From Roseivirga spongicola (GTDB taxonomy: Bacteria; Bacteroidota; Bacteroidia; Cytophagales; Cyclobacteriaceae), in assembly GCF_001592965.1 (NCBI RefSeq), contig NZ_LRPC01000031.1:1-64000 (forward strand): DNA of 64,000 nt. The letters are read 5' to 3'. Under the pieces are notes generated by a model that searched no databases, was not told the DNA's origin, and saw only the letters and a list, made by a program, of their open reading frames with translations. Positions 1 through 10,778 of the stretch are shown piece by piece; the stretch's first letter is position 1, and each line of letters starts with the position of its first letter. The position numbers and the translations under genes are program-made.

Positions 1-2
1 TT

Positions 3-3000
3 TCAAGCAATCCTGCAGACGGTGCGACAGACGTAGGGGCTGCCGATAATCTGGTACTCGACTTTAGTGAAAATATCGCAGCGGGTACTGGTAATATTAC
101 TATTCGAGATGTTACTGGTTCGACTAACTTTGAAGTCTTTGATATTGCAACAGCAACAGCTACAAGTAACCCAGCCAATGGTGCTCTTGGTATTTCAAAT
201 GACAAATTATACATCAATCCAACGAATAGTTTTACTGAAACAAATGCTTATTCTGTTAGAATAGATGCCAGCGCTATAGATGACGCTAGCGGAAATAGTT
301 TTGTTGGGATTACAAATGATACTGATTACAATTTTAGCGTAGCTGATGTTACCGCTCCAACGATACAAAGCAGTAGTCCTGCAGATGGAGCTAGCAACGT
401 TACACTCAGCCAGAATCTCACCATTACATTTGACGATAATATGGCTGTAGGCACTGGTAACATTACAATAGTTGAAACTGGTGTAGGTAATTTTGAGCAG
501 TTGGATGTTACCAATGGTACATTGGTTAGTGTGTCTGGCGCCACGGTTACGTTAAACCCTGCAGGTACTCTAAAAAAAGGAACAAACTATCACATAGAAA
601 TTGATGCCGCTGCTCTGGATGATGATGCTGGAAACGATTTTGCAGGTATTTCTAATACTACTACACTTAATTTTAGTACTGTAGATGTAGTAATCAATGA
701 AATAGTTACTGATCCTCAGCAAGATTGGAGTACTTCAGTTTTCGCTTCGGCTCCAGGCGGTGCTCCTGGTTCAGACGATGAGTGGGTAGAGCTTTACATA
801 AAAACTGCGGCTATTGATTTTACTGGCTGGACAATTGAACTTATCGATGGTTCCGATGTCATAGGGGATTTGACTGATAATGGAGCTTTTGATGTTTCCA
901 ACTATATCTCATCAGGAGCTGGAACATTTAATAGTTCTGAGGTTGGTGATTATTTAGTGCTAGGAAATCCAGATGGTTCTGGACTACTTAATAACGATGT
1001 TCAAATAGTTCTCAAAGATCCAGGGGGGGCTGTTGTAGATCAAGTAAAGTTAGGCGCGGGAGCTGGTGAGGCACCTACTGGTAACGCTTCCAGTGTTTCT
1101 GATGAATCTGTTCAAAGAATTCCTAACGGTACAGATACTGATGCTGACGATGCAGACTTTGTACGAGCAGCCGCAAGTATTGGGGCAGTCAATGATGCGT
1201 CCGGGCCTCAAATAACAAGCTTAGGCTTAAACAATAGCAATGCCTTTGTAGAGATTTTCGCCAGTGAAGGGCTTTACAGCACGAATGGAGGCAGTGGAGC
1301 ACTGGAGGTTTCAGATATAGATATATCCATTTCTGGTGGAACTGCTCATACGCCTGTTGTTACGAGTCTAAAACAATTGAATGGAACTTCTGACCTAGTA
1401 GGTGGAGAGAGCATGATTAGAGTGAATTTCACGACTACTGGGGTAGCTGACGGAGGAGAAACGATAACTATCAACTTTGCTGATGGAAGTTCAGTATTTG
1501 ATGCAGCAGGAAATGCCGCAGCAGCAACACAAAGCAATAATACAAGAATACTGAATGATTTGGTGGACCCATACATAACTGGTGTAAGCTTAGCCTCTGA
1601 CAATTCGTACATAGATGTAACCTTCAATGAAGGAGTTTATGAAGACAACTGCGGAGGCGGTGGTCTAACACCGGCCGATTTTGACCTGAAAATCACAGGA
1701 GGTACAGCCACCTTGAATGCCATCTCTAGTGTTAAACAGAACGACAATACTGTAGAGGCTTCTGCTACTGCATTATCAGGTGGTGAAACAACAATCAGAA
1801 TCTTCTTCTCTTTAACGGGCACACCTGATGGAGGAGAAACCATTGAGGTAGATATTCAAGCAAGTGAGGTTTTTGATATTAATGAACGTACCGCGGTAGC
1901 GGATCAAACTACCAACAATACAGCTACTCTGAATGATGAGACTGCACCAACAGTTACAAGTGTGAGTTCAACAACAGCCAATGGTAGCTATAAGGCAAGC
2001 GATGTAATTGAAGTAACGGTAACCTTCAGTGAAAACGTTACAGTAACGGGTACTCCTCAGTTGGAACTGGAGACCGGTACCACAGATAGAACAATCAACT
2101 ATACATCAGGAAGCGGGACTTCTACATTGACCTTCAATTACACAGTTCAGTCAGGCGATGTAAGTGCTGACTTAGACTATACAGGTACTACAGCCTTGAG
2201 TTTGAATGGAGGTACTATTAAAGATGGGGCAAACAATGATGCCACGTTAACACTGGCCACACCGGGCGCAGCCAACTCTTTAGGAGCGAATAAAGCCTTG
2301 GTAGTAGACACTGAATTGCCAACAGTTACAAGTGTGAGTTCAACAAATTCTGATGGAACCTACAAATTGGGTGATGTCATCGCTATAACGGTTACTTTCG
2401 ATGAAGCCGTTACGGTAACCGGTACACCACAGCTCACTTTGGAGACAGGCGATACGGATCAAACTATAAACTATACCTCTGGGTCACCAGGAACTACACT
2501 TACCTTCAATTACACGGTTCAGTCGGGCGATGAATCTTCTGCATTGGAATATGTAGGTACCAGTTCGTTAACTGCCGGTACAAGCATTCAAGATGCAGCA
2601 GGAAATAATGCTGTTCTAACTTTACCAACCATTGGAGGGGGGAATTCCTTGTCGGGCAATGCTGCTCTCGTAGTTGATGGGGTGGTTCCAACCGTTACCA
2701 GTGTAAGCTCAAGTACTGCAGATGGTACATACAAGCAAGGAGACGTTATCGCAATCACAGTGACTTTCAGTGAAAAAGTTTTTGTTTTTGTAGCCAATCC
2801 TCAACTAGAACTAGAAACGGGTTCGACAGACAGAACGGTTGATTATACAAGTGGAAGTAACTCAAACACGCTGACATTTAATTACACCGTACAAGCCGGT
2901 GATGAGAATAACGATCTAGAGTACACCAGTATTAACGCACTGAGTTTAAACGGTGCTACGGTCATCGATGGTGCTCAGAATAATGCTTCTCTAACACTAC

Positions 3001-6000
3001 CAACTATTGGGGGAGGGAGCTCATTATCAGACAATAAAGCCTTAGAAATTGATGGTGTCGCTCCTACAGTTCTTGAGGTAACTAGTAATGCAGATAATGG
3101 TACTTACAAAATAGGCGATGAAATAAACGTCTATGTTCAATATTCTGAAGAGGTATTGGTAACAGGAACTCCGCAGTTAACTATGGAGACAGGAACTACA
3201 GACAGAACCATCGATTATGTTGATAGAAGCGTATCGACCTTGCGTTTTGTGTATACTGTTCAGGCTGGTGATGAAAGTGCCGACCTTGATGTTACTAGTT
3301 CTACAGCGCTATCATTAAACGGAGGGACTATTAAGGACAATGCAGGTAATAATGCTAGCCTTACCGTTCAACAGGGAGGGACTGGTGGCTCGCTTAGTCA
3401 GAATAAGGATATCGTTATTGACGGCATTGCAGCTACTGTAAGTAGTGTGTCGAGTACTAAGACTAATGGGTCATATAAAGTAGGTGATGAAATTCCAGTA
3501 ACCGTCACGTTTAGTGAGTCTGTTACCGTTTCAGGAGTTCCTCAGCTTACCCTAGAAACTGGAGATACAGATAGAGTGGTTGACTACACTACTGGGTCGG
3601 GATCAACTACTTTGACTTTTAATTATACAATTCAATCAGGAGATACTAATTCAGACTTAGACTATGTTGCAACCAATGCGCTAGGGTTGAACGGTGGGAC
3701 TATTAAGGACGCAGCTGGAAACGATGCAGTGCTTACACTACCAACACCTGGGGCAGCGAATTCTTTAGGCAGCAACAAGGCATTAGTAATTGATGGAAAT
3801 GCACCTACGATTACATCAATTGCCAGGTTTGGCCCAACCACAAGTCCAACAAATAATGATGCGCTAATTTGGGATGTTACCTTCTCTGAAGCAGTAAGTG
3901 GTGTTGGTACTGCAGACTTTGCGGTTACTGGCACAACAGGAACGCCAACTTCGGTTATCAATCCAAGTGGTAATATTTATAGAGTGACTGTGTCTGGAGG
4001 AGACTTGGCATCACTTAATGGAACTGTGACCTTAAGCTTTTCTGGTAGTCAAGATATCACAGATGTTGCGGGAAATTCGTTAATCAACGTTATCCCAACA
4101 GGAACCAATAATAATTCCTTTGTGGTAGACAATACAGCAGCAACAATTACATCAATTACAGCACCTTCCGATGGCTCTTACAACTCAGGAAAAAACCTAA
4201 CGTTTACTGTTGCCTTTAGTGATGCAGTGAATTATGACGATGGAAGCTCATGCGAACCTCCCTATTTGGTGATCGATGTTGGAGGGACAACCAAAGCAGC
4301 TACCTATGCATCAGGAAATGGCACCAATACATGGACGTTTACCTATTCTGTAGGAGTTACTGACAGCGATAGCGATGGTATTGTAATTAGCTCTTTCGAT
4401 GTAGGAGACGTAGGTGTTGAAGATGAAGCAGGCAATGCTTTGAACACTACTTTACCAACGCTACCAAATACATCAGCTATTCTAGTAGACAATGCAGCCC
4501 CAACAATCAGCACATTAAGTCCAGCAGACAATGCCACAGGTGTGAGTTTGAATGGAGACTTTACCCTTACATTTAATGAGGCTGTAGTAGCCAATACAGG
4601 TAATGTTACTGTACATAGAGTGAGTGATGATGGTGTAGTAAGAACCTTTGATGTGACCAATAATACTGTTGTATCCATTTCTGGTAACGTAGTTACATTT
4701 GATAACACTTCAGACCTTGCACTTATAACAGAGCATTATATTTTGGTTGATAATGGAGCCTTTGAGGATGTTGCCGGTAATGCCTTTGGGGGAATAATGA
4801 GCACCTCAGCATGGAGCTTTACTACCACGGATCAAACAGAAATATCAATTAATGATCCTTCTGTTGCAGAAGGAGAGTCTGGTAGCACAAGCCTTACTTT
4901 TACGGTTTCTTTATCTCAACCAGCACCAGCGGGAGGAGCAACTGTAGCTTATGCTACCTCTGATGGTACAGCTAGCTCAGCTTCAGACTATACAGCTGCT
5001 TCAGGAACAGTAAGCTTTGCAGTGGGAGAGTCTAGCAAGACAATTACCGTTAGTGTAGCTGGAGATGCTATTGTTGAAGATGATGAAACAATAACCGTAA
5101 CGCTAACTAGTCCTACTGGTACCAATATGGTGATTGGTGACGGTACAGGTACAGGAACTATCACCAATGATGACCAAGCAACTGTAACTATTGCAGACGT
5201 TACTGTTGACGAAGAAGATGGAACGGCTACTGTAAGCTTAGTACTAGATAAAGCGGTAGATGGAGGCCTTACTGTAGACTTAAGTACTGCCGATGGAACA
5301 GCCACTACTGCAGATAGCGATTACACTGCCTTGGTTTCTAGTCCAGTAACTTTCACTGGTACAGTTGGTGAGTCAAAGAATGTAAACATTACCATTGGCT
5401 CAGACTCTAAACTTGAAGCAAACGAAACCTTCACAGTTGCCATGAGTAACCTTACTCCTGCAACGGTGGCTTCTGGAGATATCGATGTTACTGATGGCGC
5501 AACCGTAACCATTAATAATGATGATACAGCCACAGTGACCATCGCAGATGAAAGTGGTAATGAAGATGATGGCGCAATAACATTAACAGCTACGTTGGAT
5601 AACCCTGTGCAAGGAGGGTTTACCGTAGAGGTGATAACGGTAGATGGTACAGCAACTGTCGCAAATAGTGATTACACCGCCTTAGTAGGGCAGTCGCTAA
5701 CTTTTGCAGGAACAGCAGGGGAGACTGAAACTTTCACAGTTACACCTAGTCTAGACGCCATAGTAGAGGCCAATGAAACATTTAAGGTTTCTATGACCAA
5801 CTTAAGTGCTACAACTTTGGCTGTAGGGGTAAGTGATGAGGCAACAGTAACAATCACAAATGACGATGCTTCAACTTTTGCCATAGATGATGTGACCAAA
5901 AACGAAAATGCAGACGGTGGTGCTACAACTACTTATACATTTACAGCTACGCTTACTGGCAGCATAGATCAAGCTATTTCAGTGGACTATGCGACAAGCG

Positions 6001-9000
6001 ATGGAACAGCAAGTGCAAGCGATTACACCGCAGCAAATGGAACATTGAACTTTACAGGAACAGACGGTGAAACGCAAACCTTTAATGTAACCGTAGCGAA
6101 CGATGATATAGTGGAACTAGACGAGACGTTCACAGTAACCCTTAGCAATGTTCAAGCAGGAGGAAAGAACGTGACCATTTCGGATGCCACTGGCTTGGGT
6201 ACTATCACGAATGACGATGCAGCAAGCATATCAATAGATGATGTGTCTAAAGCAGAAAATGCCGATGGCGGAGCGACAACAGACTTTGTATTTACAGTTA
6301 CCTTGAATAAGGCGGTAGATACAGGTGTTAGCTTAAGCTATGCCACGAATGATGCTACAGCTACTACAGCAGATGGTGATTATACGAGTGCTTCAGGCCA
6401 GTTGAACTTTGCTGGAACAGCAGGTGAGATAGAAGAAATCACTGTAACAGTGGCCAACGATGGTCTAGCCGAATTTGATGAGGAATTTGGAATAACTCTT
6501 TCTAGCCTTCAAGCAAGCGGTAGAAATGTTGCTATTTCCGATAACGTAGGACTCGGAACAATTGAAAACGATGATGCCGCTGGCTTCACAATTACAGAAA
6601 CCGCTGGCTCCACCGAAATTACTGAAGCAGGTGGAACTGATAGCTTTGACGTAGTACTCGATGCTGAACCTTTGAGCGATGTAGTGATTTCGATTACTAG
6701 TGGAGATACAGGAGAAGGAACAGTGAGTGCTTCTACATTAACCTTTACAACAGCTAACTGGAATACCGCACAGACAGTAACGGTAACTGGAGTAGATGAC
6801 GATATTATCGATGGTACACAGAGCTTCAATATTACCTTGGCCGTAGAAGATGCTTCAAGTGATGATGTATATGATGCTGTGGCGGATCAAATAGTGAATG
6901 TAGATAATTCAGATGATGACGTTGCAGGCTTTACCATTTCGAAAATCACCGCAACAGTTTCAGAGACAGGAACCACCGATCAGTTTACTGTAGTGCTAGA
7001 TGCAGAACCTGCTAGTGATGTAGTGATCAATGTATCTAGCAACGATACAGGTGAAGCCACAGTCGGGAGTTCTGCCTTGACATTCACTTCAATTAACTGG
7101 GATACGCCTCAGACTGTAGTGATTACAGGAACTGATGATGCCATAGAAGATGGACATGTAATGTCTACCATTACTCTATCTATAGATGTAGCGGCCAGTG
7201 ATAGCGACTTTGGTGGCCTTGCAGATCAAACAGTAACGGTTACGACCAATGACGATGATGACTTAACCGCTCCATCAGGTTATTCGGTAACCTTAGGAGA
7301 TGCCTTGGTTGGAGATGCAGAAGTGACTACAACAACTTTCACCTTTGCAGGAGCAGAGATCGGTACTACATACAACTATACAGTGAGCTCAGATAATGGC
7401 GGAACCAATGTTACAGGATCAGGAACTATTGTTACGGCAACAGATCAAGTCACGTTAGCAGACCTTTCAGGCTTGAATGATGGAACATTGACCTTATCAG
7501 TAACATTGACCGATGCCTCGACTAATACAGGTACGGCAGCAACAGACGATACGGTACTAGATACTACTGCACCAGTTGCGCCAATTGTTACTTCAGTAAG
7601 TGACGATACAGGTTCAAGTGCCAGTGATGGAATAACAAGTGACAATACACCATCTGTAAACGGAACAGCAGAAGCAAACTCCACTGTAGAAGTGTTTGTA
7701 GGAGGAACTAGTGTAGGAACAACCACCGCAGATGGTTCAGGAAACTGGACACTTGATTATACAGGTGCTAACCCACTAACGGATGGAACCATTGCAGTGA
7801 CGGCTAATGCAACAGATGCCGCTGGCAATACTGGTGTTACTAGCACTGCTGTAAATGTCACCATTGATACTACAGCACCTGCTGCAGCAACCTTCTCAGG
7901 TATTACCAACGATACAGGGGCAAGCAGTTCAGATGCTATTATCAATGACATGAGCAGCGTAACCATCAGTGGTATGGCAGAAGCGAATGCTACATTCGAC
8001 CTAACATTTAATGGTGTTACTTATTCTGGCCTTTCGGTAGATGGTAGCGGCAACTGGTCTTTGGATATTTCAAATGCACTAACCGAAGATGCAACCGAAA
8101 CCGTGACTGTTACTGTGACGGATGCAGCAGGTAACACCGGTACAGCGGCTACTTATGATATCACACTGGATACCACAGGCCCAGATGCTCCAACAGTAGA
8201 CCTTGATGCAGGTTCAGACCATGGGGTTAGCGATAGCGATGATCTGACCAACTTCACTACTGGAGATGCAATGACCTTCTCAGGAACTGCAGAGGCTAGC
8301 GCTTCAGTAGAAGTAGAGTTGACCTACAACGGAACTACCTTCACTGGTTTGCCAGCCACAACAGATGGCGCAGGTAACTGGTCAATTGATGTGGGTTCAA
8401 CAGTAGGAGGAGTACTTGTAGATGGAACAGTGAATGACCTGACACTTCGTGCTATAGCAACCGATGTAGCAGGTAATGTAGGTACAGCAGGAGAGTTGAC
8501 GATTGTGCTAGATCAGCAGATGAAGGCAACCTTATCGCCAGCTGACAATGCTATTGATATTCTACCGAATGCCAACCTTTTAATGGACTTCAATGAAGAT
8601 GTTTACGTAGGCTCTGGAGATATTACTATAGCGCAGACTAGTGATAACACTGTACTAGAAACTATTGATGTAGCTAGTGACAAAGTGAGTATCGTAGATA
8701 ATGTTGTTACCATTAATCCAGATAATGCACTATTACCACCAAGTACAGAATTCTATGTGATGGTTGATGCGGGTGCATTTACTGATGATGCTGGAAATAG
8801 CTACGCGGGTATTTCTAACAATACAAGTTGGACCTTCACAACCATTAATGCCTCGGTGATTACCGCTGTAGGATTATCTAACGATGGCATCTATGGAATC
8901 GGTGATGAGCTAGAAGTAGAGTTGACCTTCAGCCTGCCAGTGACAATTACAGGAGCACCAACTCTGGATATTACTATTGGTACAGAAACGGTTGCTGCAA

Positions 9001-10697
9001 CTTTACAAGCGCCAGTTAGCGCTGGAACATCAGCAACCTTTGTATATACTATACAAGAAGGTGATCTAGATTCAGACGGTATTACACTGTCTAATAGCTT
9101 AACCTTAAATGGAGCCATCATTGTAGATGCATTCAATGTGAATGCAGTTCCAACACTCAATAATGTGCCAAGCTCAGCAGGAGTGATTGTAGATGGTGTT
9201 AAACCAACACCAACCATTACATCTTCAGCAGGTACATTGACCAATGCAGCCTTTACCGCAACTTTCACTTACGATGAGGCGGTAACTGGATTTGAATTGG
9301 GAGATATCACTGTAACCAATGGTACAGCAAGTAACTTTACTAATGTAACAGTAGGTACAGTTTGGAGTGCTACAATTACACCTACAGCCGATGGGGCCAC
9401 TACTGTTACTCTTGGAGCCAACATTGCAGAAGACGTGGCAGGCAACAGCAGTAAGTCTGGCAATACAGTTAGTACTACTTTTGATGGAACAGCACCTACT
9501 GTCACCAGTATTACAAGAGCAGAGGCTGACCAGATACCTACTGGTACAACAAGCAGAGATTACACTGTGGTCTTTAGTGAAGATGTAACAGGAGTAGATG
9601 TGTCAGACTTTGAAACGGTGGTTACAGGAACCGCCACTGCCACTGTCAGTACAGTTACTGTAGTAGATGCTAAAACATATACAGTTACTGTGGGAAGTAT
9701 CTCAGGAGAAGGTACTATTGGATTGAATGCCAAAGCAGGAACTAATATCACGGATGCGGCTACCAATACTCTGGCAGCAGGCTTTACAGGAGAGGTTTAC
9801 ACTACCAACTTTGTAGCTACTGACATTTCACTTTCTACAGCAAGCATTCAAGAAAACAATGCAGTAGGAGCAGAGATTGGAGTATTGAGCACAACAGATG
9901 CCGATGCTGGCGATAGCCATACTTACACCTTAGTATCAGGAACAGGAGATGCTGACAATGCAAGCTTTACCATAACTGGTAATAAGTTGCTAGCTGCAGA
10001 AGTCTTCGACTTTGAAACTAAGGATAGCTATAGTATCAGAGTAAGAACAGCCGATGAGTTTGGCGGTACTTATGAGAAGGCATTGACCATTGCTATTACC
10101 AATGAGGGAGAAGCCATTATCGTTGTAACTGGCGATGGTGTATTTGATCCAACGGTTCTAGGATTATCGACTACTAAGTCTTGGACCATCGAGAATAGAG
10201 GAGACGCTGCAACTGAGGTAAGAGTAATTAACTCTACTCAAGGTTTCAGTATTAACCCTGGATCTGTTCAGCTTAACCCTGGTGATACAAAGAATATTAC
10301 CGCGGTGTTCAGGCCAACAGAAGCAAAAGTGTATAATGGAGTTGTAGTGTTCAATTATGATATCACAGACAACATTCAAGACAATGTATTGGAAATTGGA
10401 TTGAGTGGAGAAGGTGTGATAGTCACGGGTGTGGATAACGGACAGATTAGCGAAGAGCAGATCAATGTGTTCCCGAACCCTGCGAGCAACTATGTAACTA
10501 TAGACTTGAGCGAGCTCAACGGCATGCCGTTGAACATCCAGATGATTAATCCAACTGGTGTGAGTAAGCTGGAGAAAGAAGGCTATGACAAGCCAGAGTT
10601 GACTATCGATGTAACCAACTTTGAAAGTGGTCTGTACATCATCCAGTTCAGCAATGAGAGATCTCTTGTGAGAAAGAAAGTACTCATTAGAAAATAG
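3..10697 (+). CDS. Giant multidomain T9SS surface protein (5' partial)
   Basis: The frame is open from base 3, so the gene starts upstream of the window; 3564 residues are visible. Order seen: two SbsA-type Ig-like repeats (3-684), a lamin-tail domain starting VVINEIVTDP (about 688-1190), two Ig-like repeats (1200-1940), five tandem Ig-like repeats of about 123 residues starting at 1948, 2321, 2691, 3067 and 3434 (core VTVTFSE...TGTPQLELETG), further Ig-like units, five Calx-beta domains ending in TNDD/ENDD (4840-6575), two related beta repeats (6578-7260), Bap-like Ig repeats (7570-8510), more Ig-like units, a cadherin-like domain (9812-10110), an ASH/HYDIN-like domain (10120-10425) and a type A sorting domain with NVFPNPASNYVTIDL (10455-10697). 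It is inferred to be exported by T9SS and surface-bound, perhaps for adhesion; Calx-beta and cadherin units usually bind calcium. There is no catalytic domain in the visible part. Confidence 0.93.
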   Translation, partial: SSNPADGATDVGAADNLVLDFSENIAAGTGNITIRDVTGSTNFEVFDIATATATSNPANGALGISNDKLYINPTNSFTETNAYSVRIDASAIDDASGNSFVGITNDTDYNFSVADVTAPTIQSSSPADGASNVTLSQNLTITFDDNMAVGTGNITIVETGVGNFEQLDVTNGTLVSVSGATVTLNPAGTLKKGTNYHIEIDAAALDDDAGNDFAGISNTTTLNFSTVDVVINEIVTDPQQDWSTSVFASAPGGAPGSDDEWVELYIKTAAIDFTGWTIELIDGSDVIGDLTDNGAFDVSNYISSGAGTFNSSEVGDYLVLGNPDGSGLLNNDVQIVLKDPGGAVVDQVKLGAGAGEAPTGNASSVSDESVQRIPNGTDTDADDADFVRAAASIGAVNDASGPQITSLGLNNSNAFVEIFASEGLYSTNGGSGALEVSDIDISISGGTAHTPVVTSLKQLNGTSDLVGGESMIRVNFTTTGVADGGETITINFADGSSVFDAAGNAAAATQSNNTRILNDLVDPYITGVSLASDNSYIDVTFNEGVYEDNCGGGGLTPADFDLKITGGTATLNAISSVKQNDNTVEASATALSGGETTIRIFFSLTGTPDGGETIEVDIQASEVFDINERTAVADQTTNNTATLNDETAPTVTSVSSTTANGSYKASDVIEVTVTFSENVTVTGTPQLELETGTTDRTINYTSGSGTSTLTFNYTVQSGDVSADLDYTGTTALSLNGGTIKDGANNDATLTLATPGAANSLGANKALVVDTELPTVTSVSSTNSDGTYKLGDVIAITVTFDEAVTVTGTPQLTLETGDTDQTINYTSGSPGTTLTFNYTVQSGDESSALEYVGTSSLTAGTSIQDAAGNNAVLTLPTIGGGNSLSGNAALVVDGVVPTVTSVSSSTADGTYKQGDVIAITVTFSEKVFVFVANPQLELETGSTDRTVDYTSGSNSNTLTFNYTVQAGDENNDLEYTSINALSLNGATVIDGAQNNASLTLPTIGGGSSLSDNKALEIDGVAPTVLEVTSNADNGTYKIGDEINVYVQYSEEVLVTGTPQLTMETGTTDRTIDYVDRSVSTLRFVYTVQAGDESADLDVTSSTALSLNGGTIKDNAGNNASLTVQQGGTGGSLSQNKDIVIDGIAATVSSVSSTKTNGSYKVGDEIPVTVTFSESVTVSGVPQLTLETGDTDRVVDYTTGSGSTTLTFNYTIQSGDTNSDLDYVATNALGLNGGTIKDAAGNDAVLTLPTPGAANSLGSNKALVIDGNAPTITSIARFGPTTSPTNNDALIWDVTFSEAVSGVGTADFAVTGTTGTPTSVINPSGNIYRVTVSGGDLASLNGTVTLSFSGSQDITDVAGNSLINVIPTGTNNNSFVVDNTAATITSITAPSDGSYNSGKNLTFTVAFSDAVNYDDGSSCEPPYLVIDVGGTTKAATYASGNGTNTWTFTYSVGVTDSDSDGIVISSFDVGDVGVEDEAGNALNTTLPTLPNTSAILVDNAAPTISTLSPADNATGVSLNGDFTLTFNEAVVANTGNVTVHRVSDDGVVRTFDVTNNTVVSISGNVVTFDNTSDLALITEHYILVDNGAFEDVAGNAFGGIMSTSAWSFTTTDQTEISINDPSVAEGESGSTSLTFTVSLSQPAPAGGATVAYATSDGTASSASDYTAASGTVSFAVGESSKTITVSVAGDAIVEDDETITVTLTSPTGTNMVIGDGTGTGTITNDDQATVTIADVTVDEEDGTATVSLVLDKAVDGGLTVDLSTADGTATTADSDYTALVSSPVTFTGTVGESKNVNITIGSDSKLEANETFTVAMSNLTPATVASGDIDVTDGATVTINNDDTATVTIADESGNEDDGAITLTATLDNPVQGGFTVEVITVDGTATVANSDYTALVGQSLTFAGTAGETETFTVTPSLDAIVEANETFKVSMTNLSATTLAVGVSDEATVTITNDDASTFAIDDVTKNENADGGATTTYTFTATLTGSIDQAISVDYATSDGTASASDYTAANGTLNFTGTDGETQTFNVTVANDDIVELDETFTVTLSNVQAGGKNVTISDATGLGTITNDDAASISIDDVSKAENADGGATTDFVFTVTLNKAVDTGVSLSYATNDATATTADGDYTSASGQLNFAGTAGEIEEITVTVANDGLAEFDEEFGITLSSLQASGRNVAISDNVGLGTIENDDAAGFTITETAGSTEITEAGGTDSFDVVLDAEPLSDVVISITSGDTGEGTVSASTLTFTTANWNTAQTVTVTGVDDDIIDGTQSFNITLAVEDASSDDVYDAVADQIVNVDNSDDDVAGFTISKITATVSETGTTDQFTVVLDAEPASDVVINVSSNDTGEATVGSSALTFTSINWDTPQTVVITGTDDAIEDGHVMSTITLSIDVAASDSDFGGLADQTVTVTTNDDDDLTAPSGYSVTLGDALVGDAEVTTTTFTFAGAEIGTTYNYTVSSDNGGTNVTGSGTIVTATDQVTLADLSGLNDGTLTLSVTLTDASTNTGTAATDDTVLDTTAPVAPIVTSVSDDTGSSASDGITSDNTPSVNGTAEANSTVEVFVGGTSVGTTTADGSGNWTLDYTGANPLTDGTIAVTANATDAAGNTGVTSTAVNVTIDTTAPAAATFSGITNDTGASSSDAIINDMSSVTISGMAEANATFDLTFNGVTYSGLSVDGSGNWSLDISNALTEDATETVTVTVTDAAGNTGTAATYDITLDTTGPDAPTVDLDAGSDHGVSDSDDLTNFTTGDAMTFSGTAEASASVEVELTYNGTTFTGLPATTDGAGNWSIDVGSTVGGVLVDGTVNDLTLRAIATDVAGNVGTAGELTIVLDQQMKATLSPADNAIDILPNANLLMDFNEDVYVGSGDITIAQTSDNTVLETIDVASDKVSIVDNVVTINPDNALLPPSTEFYVMVDAGAFTDDAGNSYAGISNNTSWTFTTINASVITAVGLSNDGIYGIGDELEVELTFSLPVTITGAPTLDITIGTETVAATLQAPVSAGTSATFVYTIQEGDLDSDGITLSNSLTLNGAIIVDAFNVNAVPTLNNVPSSAGVIVDGVKPTPTITSSAGTLTNAAFTATFTYDEAVTGFELGDITVTNGTASNFTNVTVGTVWSATITPTADGATTVTLGANIAEDVAGNSSKSGNTVSTTFDGTAPTVTSITRAEADQIPTGTTSRDYTVVFSEDVTGVDVSDFETVVTGTATATVSTVTVVDAKTYTVTVGSISGEGTIGLNAKAGTNITDAATNTLAAGFTGEVYTTNFVATDISLSTASIQENNAVGAEIGVLSTTDADAGDSHTYTLVSGTGDADNASFTITGNKLLAAEVFDFETKDSYSIRVRTADEFGGTYEKALTIAITNEGEAIIVVTGDGVFDPTVLGLSTTKSWTIENRGDAATEVRVINSTQGFSINPGSVQLNPGDTKNITAVFRPTEAKVYNGVVVFNYDITDNIQDNVLEIGLSGEGVIVTGVDNGQISEEQINVFPNPASNYVTIDLSELNGMPLNIQMINPTGVSKLEKEGYDKPELTIDVTNFESGLYIIQFSNERSLVRKKVLIRK
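1948..3800 (+). repeat. Five tandem Ig-like coding repeats, about 370 bp period
   Basis: Five repeats start near 1948, 2321, 2691, 3067 and 3434 (spacings 373, 370, 376, 367). Repeats 1 and 2 share a near-identical opening (acagttacaagtgtgagttc). Encoded units begin VTSVSS, continue with GD-I-VTVTFSE and TGTPQLELETG, and end with a SLNGGTIKD-like segment. They are intragenic and diverged at third positions, so they are old enough to be stable but could still recombine. Confidence 0.85.
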
Positions 10698-10730
10698 TAA
10701 TTGAAGTAATAAAATATGCCTAACCTACGT

Positions 10731-10749
10731 CCTCCCAACCTTTGGGAGG
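10731..10749. repeat. Intergenic hairpin of a probable dispersed Bacteroidota repeat
   Basis: cctcccaa (10731-10738) and ttgggagg (10742-10749) form an 8-bp perfect stem with a 3-nt loop, followed by gctgggagagg. GC-rich hairpins of this type recur between genes in Bacteroidota; that assignment is from memory. It lies between the giant gene and the lipoprotein gene, and may serve as terminator or mRNA 3' end for the giant gene. Confidence 0.45.
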
Positions 10750-10778
10750 GCTGGGAGAGGTCAAAACATACAACCAAG

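Noticed and set aside
326-9766. Many minus-strand and off-frame ORFs inside the giant gene (for example 4343-4708, 8891-9268 minus; 9367-9588 plus)
   Set aside because: They are shadows of repetitive Thr/Val/Asp-rich coding DNA, with biased hydrophobic products and no start context.
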